DNA from: Trichoderma breve
Lineage: Eukaryota; Ascomycota; Sordariomycetes; Hypocreales; Hypocreaceae
DNA length: 64,000 bases
Assembly (NCBI RefSeq): GCF_028502605.1
Contig: NC_079234.1
Span: 6,138,001 to 6,202,000, forward strand
Direction: 5' to 3'
The position numbers and the translations under genes were made by a program. The notes below the pieces were generated by a model, which was not told the origin of the DNA, did no database searches, and saw nothing but the letters and a program-made list of their open reading frames with translations. The first letter of the stretch is position 1, and each line of letters opens with the position of its first letter. Below are positions 59,193 through 64,000 of this stretch, piece by piece.

Positions 59193-60758
59193 ATGGCGAA
59201 GAATTTGAGTACTCGTGCGGGACTGAAGTCTAAGTGGCCACTTGCGGCGGATCTGACTGGCTCTATTCAACCCTTGCGTTTTGAAGGCGAGGTAGCTGAT
59301 GTCATTGTGTATGGAGATATTCCAACCCAAATTGATGGCACGTTCTATCGCATCTCCCTGGATCGTTTCATGCCTAACGAGCACAACATTCCTATCGACG
59401 GCGACGGCTTGATTTCGGCATTTCGCATCGAAGACGGGCATGTTGATTTCAAAATTAAATACGTGGGAACGGAACGATATCGGTTAGAAAGGCGCGCTCG
59501 AAAGACCCTATTTGGCGTATTCAAGAATCCTTGGTCACATCACCCATGTGTTCGTGCAGCGGCGGATTCGACGGGTAGCACCAATGTTATTCGGTGGGCA
59601 CAGCGGTTATTGGTGCTGGAGGAAGCCGGCAACCCCCACGAAGTCGATCCCGACACGCTAGAGACTTTGCGTTATGATCCATTCGAGGACCAAATCAAAG
59701 CGAAGGCTTTCACTGCCCATCCAAAGGTCGACCCATTCACGAAAGAGCTCGTCGTGTTTGGGTATGAAGCTAAAGGCCCAGCAACCAAGGACATTGTCAC
59801 ATGGTCTCTTGATGAACAGGGACAAAAGAAAGAGGAGCTATGGATCGAAGCGCCTTGGTGTACCATCATACATGATTGCGGCATCACCGAGAACTGGCTC
59901 ATACTAATGATGTGGCCCTATGATGTCAACGTCGAAGGCATGAAGACTGGGGGCCCCCATTATACGTATACCGCTGATCGCCCTGCTTGCTTCATCGTTG
60001 TTCCTCGCCGTAAAAATCCTCCGATTGCTGGATGGAAAGAGGGAGAGTACCGATTTTACAACTGGAAGCATTGCATGAATATTCATACTGCTGGTGCATG
60101 GGAAGACTCAAATGGCAATCTCTACATTGAAACCACGCGAGTACATGGCAACGTTTTCCCTTTCTTTCCCCCAACGGATGGCCAATCTGCTGGTGCTGGA
60201 GAAGCCAAAGCCGACTTTGTTCGTTGGAAGATTGACCCGTCTCAACCATCCGACTCTTGGTTGGAAGACCCGACCCTTATTCTAGACCTGCCCTGCGAGT
60301 TCCCGCGAATTGACGAGCGGCTGACGTCGAAGAAGTATAACATCGTGTTTTTGAACGTTTTCATCCCTCAGAACGCAGATGGTTCAAAGAATGTATTTCA
60401 AGGCTTGAATGGCTTGGCCATGATCAATACGCAGACCGGGGAGCAACAGTTTTATTACCCTGGTGATGACTGTTTCGCACAAGAGCCGACGTTCATTCCT
60501 CGTAGCTCCGATGCTGCCGAGGGAGACGGCTGGATTATGTCACTTATTGAGAATCGCGTCAGCCAAACATCCGACCTTGTGTTCATAGACACTCGCGATT
60601 TTACCAAGCCAATTGCTATTGCTGCTCTTCCATTTCGCATCAAGTCGCAGGTGCATGGGAACTGGGTTGACGCGAAAGATCTAGGACCCCGCAAATCACT
60701 GGTTGATGTGCCTGCGGCCTGGCCATTGTCCAACAAGGGAGACTTGGAGCCACTGTGA
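59193..60758 (+). CDS. Carotenoid/stilbene cleavage oxygenase family protein
   Basis: A single-exon gene of 521 residues starting at MAKNLSTRAG. The family iron ligands are four His: H176 (TAHPKVDP), H227 (IIHDCG), H298 (NIHTAGAWED) and H488 (QVHGNW). Other signatures are GTFYRISLDRFMP, IDGDGLISAF and GSTNVI. Length and layout resemble lignostilbene or resveratrol dioxygenases (CAO-1 type), which cut an alkene into two aldehydes without membrane insertion. The Lys that in hydroxystilbene enzymes contacts the phenol appears to be Glu here (LVLEEAG, about residue 143), so the substrate may differ; that alignment is mine by eye. Aldehyde products would suit the dehydrogenase at 25574. Confidence 0.9.
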   Translation: MAKNLSTRAGLKSKWPLAADLTGSIQPLRFEGEVADVIVYGDIPTQIDGTFYRISLDRFMPNEHNIPIDGDGLISAFRIEDGHVDFKIKYVGTERYRLERRARKTLFGVFKNPWSHHPCVRAAADSTGSTNVIRWAQRLLVLEEAGNPHEVDPDTLETLRYDPFEDQIKAKAFTAHPKVDPFTKELVVFGYEAKGPATKDIVTWSLDEQGQKKEELWIEAPWCTIIHDCGITENWLILMMWPYDVNVEGMKTGGPHYTYTADRPACFIVVPRRKNPPIAGWKEGEYRFYNWKHCMNIHTAGAWEDSNGNLYIETTRVHGNVFPFFPPTDGQSAGAGEAKADFVRWKIDPSQPSDSWLEDPTLILDLPCEFPRIDERLTSKKYNIVFLNVFIPQNADGSKNVFQGLNGLAMINTQTGEQQFYYPGDDCFAQEPTFIPRSSDAAEGDGWIMSLIENRVSQTSDLVFIDTRDFTKPIAIAALPFRIKSQVHGNWVDAKDLGPRKSLVDVPAAWPLSNKGDLEPL

Positions 60759-61193
60759 AAGAACCGGATCAGCAATCAAGACACAAATACAAATTGCTTT
60801 CGCCTTCATAAAGGAGACTTCTAAATCTCATACGGATTGATCATCGAACATCATTTAGCCGAAGAGCGTACTTTCTACTCTATACTTCGCTACTTTTTTG
60901 CCCTAGGCTCAGGACATGCCATCACTAGTCCAGTCTCAAGTGAATATAGAGCCAGATCATGCGTCAACCGAGAGTGCAACTGCTTCTCCGGTGCCAACCG
61001 CCCCAGCAAAAATTTCCCCAAAAACCTATCCTTCGGTGCTCAATAATGCAGAATCCCTCTTTAGTTTATTCAAAATCATTACATATTAATGTAAATTTCT
61101 ATTCACTTTCGCCACCTGCTCTTTACTTTTACTATTGGTAATTAATCAACATCCAGAGTTACTAGCCGAATGACAGGCTTCCTTATTTACAGT
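60759..61193. other. Convergent 3' region
   Basis: Lies between the oxygenase stop and the stop of the Thr-rich gene. AT-rich; nothing coding. Confidence 0.45.
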
Positions 61194-61690
61194 CTAAGAC
61201 CCATACTCAAATCCATTTTGAGTTACTGTCGCAGTAGCCGTTGGAGGTGTAATTGTAGATGTAGTAGTACTAGTCTCAGTTATAGTAACGGTATTGGTAA
61301 CTGTTTCATAGTTGGTGTTTGTGGCAGTGACAGTGTCTGTATCTGTCTGAGAGACCATATTGGTATTCGTAAAGTATGCCGTATTATATTCTGTTGCTGA
61401 GACAGTATCGTAGGCAGTTATTGTAATAGTATTATACTCAGTGACTTCATTTGTAACAGTATTGGTCACTGTCGCATCGTTATGGTGGGTGGCGGTGACG
61501 GTCTTGTAGGCTGTCTTTACACTGGTCTGGTGCTGGGTTGTGGTGACAGTCTTTTGGTTTGTCTTTGTGACTGTCGTTGGTTTGGTAACTGTGACTGTCT
61601 TGCATTTCGTTACTGTGGCCGTGATGGTCTTTGGATGGGCAGTAGCTGTCTTGGTAATAGGGGCGGCCGGTTTAGTAATGAGGCATGAGC
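61194..61690 (-). repeat. Thr-Val-Thr coding repeat tract, C-terminal
   Basis: Degenerate tandem repeats of ACAGT/GTAAC-type triplets encoding TVT, TNT and TIT units, within the Thr-rich gene. A second such tract lies at about 62356-62770 in exon 2. Confidence 0.8.
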
Positions 61691-63060
61691 AGGCTTTGCT
61701 GACATCTCGAGGATCATCACACGGGATATAGTCGGGGAACTTCGGCTGCGTGGCGGCGCGTTTGGTAGGCTAAAGGGGTTTTGAGATTAGGATCATCCGC
61801 CATTTTCAGCAAGAGGAAATAAAAACTTACAGGAGGATTCTCAGAAGGGCAAGCTAGATCTGAGAAATAGTATTGGGTGGCTTGCTTCCTTGCATTTACT
61901 TCTCTGTAGTTTCCAAAGCGTTACTCTTCATTGTCTTGGACACGAGACCGAAGGCAAAGGACTTACGCTGGAGCGCTGTAACAAGCGCATTGTCCCCCGC
62001 CATAGCCAAAGCTAACAGCGCCGGATACCGTCAAGCAGAACGCCTTACAAGAGGCGAAGTTACCAGAACCACCTGGACCGGCGGCCAAACTGTACTGAGC
62101 TGTACCAAAGCCAGGAATGGAGCAATGGTATTTATCTTGAAATGAGGTTAGTTTCAAATGTATATGCTAGGAATTCTTTTGGACAGAGGATCACTAACTC
62201 GTGGTGATAGTCTGAGTAGGAGTCGGGGCGCTGTAGAATGTTAATGTTGTCTTGTTCGTAAAGTCTGTTGAGAGGGAATGAGTAGCTTACGTAGAACTAG
62301 AATCAGGTATTAGTATTGAGCCTTTTGGGGGTTGTCTGGCTAATAAAATACTTACGTTACTGTGACTGTTGCGGACTCGGTGTCAGTGGCCTCCTCAGTC
62401 ACGGTGCTCGTGATCTGGTTGATAACAGTATCTGTTACTTCAATAGTAATGGTATCAGTGACTTGCTTCGTGGTGTCAACTGTGACTTCCACTGTTGCTG
62501 TTCTTGTCGCCAGAGCCGTAGCAGTGTTGGTAAGACCGTCCGTGAGGGTAATAGTAGCTCGATCTGTCTTGGTGTCTGTGACCTCGGCAGTGATTGTCTT
62601 TGTTTGGGTGGCAGTAGACGTGTCTGTCACTCTGGCTGTAGCTACTGTAGTTTTCTGTGTGGTGACTGTACTGGTCTGCCGAACGGTAATTGTTTCGATG
62701 TTGTTCCGAGTGGTGGTCTTTCGAATCGTGGGTGTCACTGTTGTGGTCTTTGTGCTGCGGAGGTAGGTGGAGCAGAATGGCGATGCTCTGGCCTTGTTGC
62801 GCTCAAGGGCCGAGTAGTTTCGGTCATTCTTACAGACTGTCCGGCTTTTTAAGCAATGGTCATGGTAAAGCGCTCTTGCGAGGTCTAGGAGGATAAGGCT
62901 GTTATATACCTGGATAGTTGTTTGACCTCTTATCGGCGCCGGAGGCAAGGAGCTCGCCATTAATGTCATACTTGTACTCAGCTTCTTTGTTGCTTGCTGG
63001 TAATGCAAGAACGTAAGCTGAAGTGCTGAGCCATAGCAACGCTGCTTTGAACGCAACCAT
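61194..63060 (-). CDS. Secreted Thr-rich mucin-like protein with a PAN-like Cys domain, seven exons
   Basis: Exons 63060-62910, 62836-62356, 62296-62291, 62230-62199, 62135-61967, 61903-61831 and 61769-61194 give 495 residues. The third exon is only six bases (TTCTAC) and is needed for phase. A signal peptide (MVAFKAALLWLSTSAYVLAL) leads into VCKNDRNYSALERNKARASP. Two long Thr-rich arrays of TVT-type units flank a cysteine domain (CSIPGFGTAQYSLAAG, SCKAFCLTVSG, GGGQCACYSAPA) resembling the PAN/apple-like module of fungal surface proteins. The arrays must be heavily O-glycosylated. No C-terminal GPI tail is visible. It is likely a wall-associated or extracellular adhesin-like protein with unknown ligand. 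Confidence 0.82.
62291..62296 (-). other. Six-base microexon
   Basis: TTCTAC is flanked by a CTAATACCTGATTCTAG acceptor region and a GTAAGC donor. Skipping it keeps the frame (six bases), so its inclusion removes or adds two residues only. Confidence 0.5.
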
Positions 63061-64000
63061 TGTGGAAGAGAGAGCTAGCGCACAGACGGAAAGATAAAGA
63101 ACAGAATCACAAAGTCTCTATGTAGTGGGTAATAAAGGAGAAGACATCAAAGAAGGAACTGGGCTTCTTTAAGAATAGACTGTTTAAAAAGCATAGACCG
63201 CCTCTTGCATATGTTATGATTGCCACGATCCAGACTTACCGATCTACATGCTCAATCTCCGGTAATCAATAGTCTTGTTGCCCCTGTCCTTCAGCTGATT
63301 CTAGATGGCTCTGGACCCACCTAACGCCAGGCTTTTTTTGTAGATCCCGCGTAATCGAGGCCTAGATTCTCCAATCATTGAGCATTTGGCGTCTACGGAT
63401 GCACTAGTATCCCTCAGCTACCACGCCGGCGGCACCGACTAGGCACTAAGCCGTTTTATTGATTCTGCCAACTCATGTGAGCTCAGCTCGAGAAGCCTCG
63501 CTTGGCATTCTAAATTCGGCAGTAATAATAGCAACTGCGTAAAATGGCAACCGCTTAACAGCCTTCATGACTTATCTAGCTGATAACTGCACAGGTGAAG
63601 TGACCAACTTTTTGTCTGTAAATATCTCGTGAGTTTGAGAGTCCAAGATGACATCCGTCTATACATAACTGCAGCAGCATGTACCTTGGTATTAAGTTTC
63701 GTGTAGTTTATGTATCCGCAGTGCTTTGGGAAAACACATATTCAAATAGTTGATTCCATAATGAAGTATCCGTGCAGCTTAACATCTCTCAACTGCTATT
63801 AATGTCATAGTGACCTCAGACCAGAGTCAGCCTTAGATTACTTCTAGAACTGAGATCCCCGGGCTCTATGGTTTGGCAAAGAGATGTCAGACGAATCTCT
63901 CATTCTCATCCAAGATAAATGATTTAACTACTGTAAGCTCTATCCTACTTACTCTATATCCTATTATTAGTTCAACTTGAAAAAGGAATTCACCTGTCGC
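63061..64000. other. Right-end gene-free stretch
   Basis: Promoter of the Thr-rich gene and beyond. No gene begins or continues at the right edge as far as I can see. Confidence 0.5.

Noticed and set aside
62352..62766. Long plus-strand frame rich in Val and Ser opposite the Thr-rich gene
   Set aside because: It is the antisense of TVT-coding repeats; the minus strand has signal peptide, Cys domain and introns in phase.
1..64000. CRISPR array, tRNA or rRNA, transposon or viral insertion
   Set aside because: The only regular repeat is the 38-bp promoter array, without CRISPR spacers. No cloverleaf, transposase, integrase or reverse transcriptase motif was seen.

Overview
The window is nuclear DNA of a filamentous ascomycete, most likely a Sordariomycete and perhaps Hypocreales (the lineage is inferred from protein style only). 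The evidence is 50-100 base GT-AG introns with CTAAC/CTGAC branch sites in most genes, several Zn2Cys6 regulators, P450s, secreted hydrolases with signal peptides, and no operons, ribosome binding sites or tRNAs. I placed exons by hand from splice signals and frame continuity, and most models close exactly in frame.

Layout. 1-22 kb: a truncated hypothetical gene, a small membrane protein, a GST, an M24 metallopeptidase, an SDR and a medium-chain reductase, interleaved with four fungal regulators. 23-33.4 kb: the metabolic core, made of P450, aldehyde dehydrogenase, second P450, gentisate 1,2-dioxygenase, GFA-type protein and FAH-type hydrolase. 34.7-41 kb: secreted lipase, old-yellow-enzyme-type reductase and a small ABM-like protein. 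41.6-43.2 kb: two decayed genes. 44-50 kb: secreted or surface proteins (GPI-type peptide, Rds1-like ferritin-fold protein, GH28). 51-61 kb: a truncated aldehyde dehydrogenase, then a second metabolic block of dienelactone hydrolase, Baeyer-Villiger-type monooxygenase, a C2H2+Zn2Cys6 regulator and a carotenoid/stilbene-type cleavage oxygenase. 61-63 kb: a Thr-rich secreted protein.

Working model (inference). An aromatic aldehyde, perhaps released by the cleavage oxygenase or the Baeyer-Villiger enzyme, is oxidised by the aldehyde dehydrogenase. The P450s hydroxylate the acid to gentisate, the dioxygenase opens the ring to maleylpyruvate, the GFA-like protein is a candidate glutathione-dependent isomerase, and the FAH-family enzyme hydrolyses fumarylpyruvate to fumarate and pyruvate. 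The adjacent dioxygenase-GFA-FAH trio is the strongest functional statement. P450/ALDH, P450/dioxygenase and DLH/monooxygenase are divergent pairs with shared promoters; the last holds three 38-bp tandem repeats and a 14-bp palindrome. No polyketide synthase, NRPS, terpene cyclase, transporter or intact transposon was seen.
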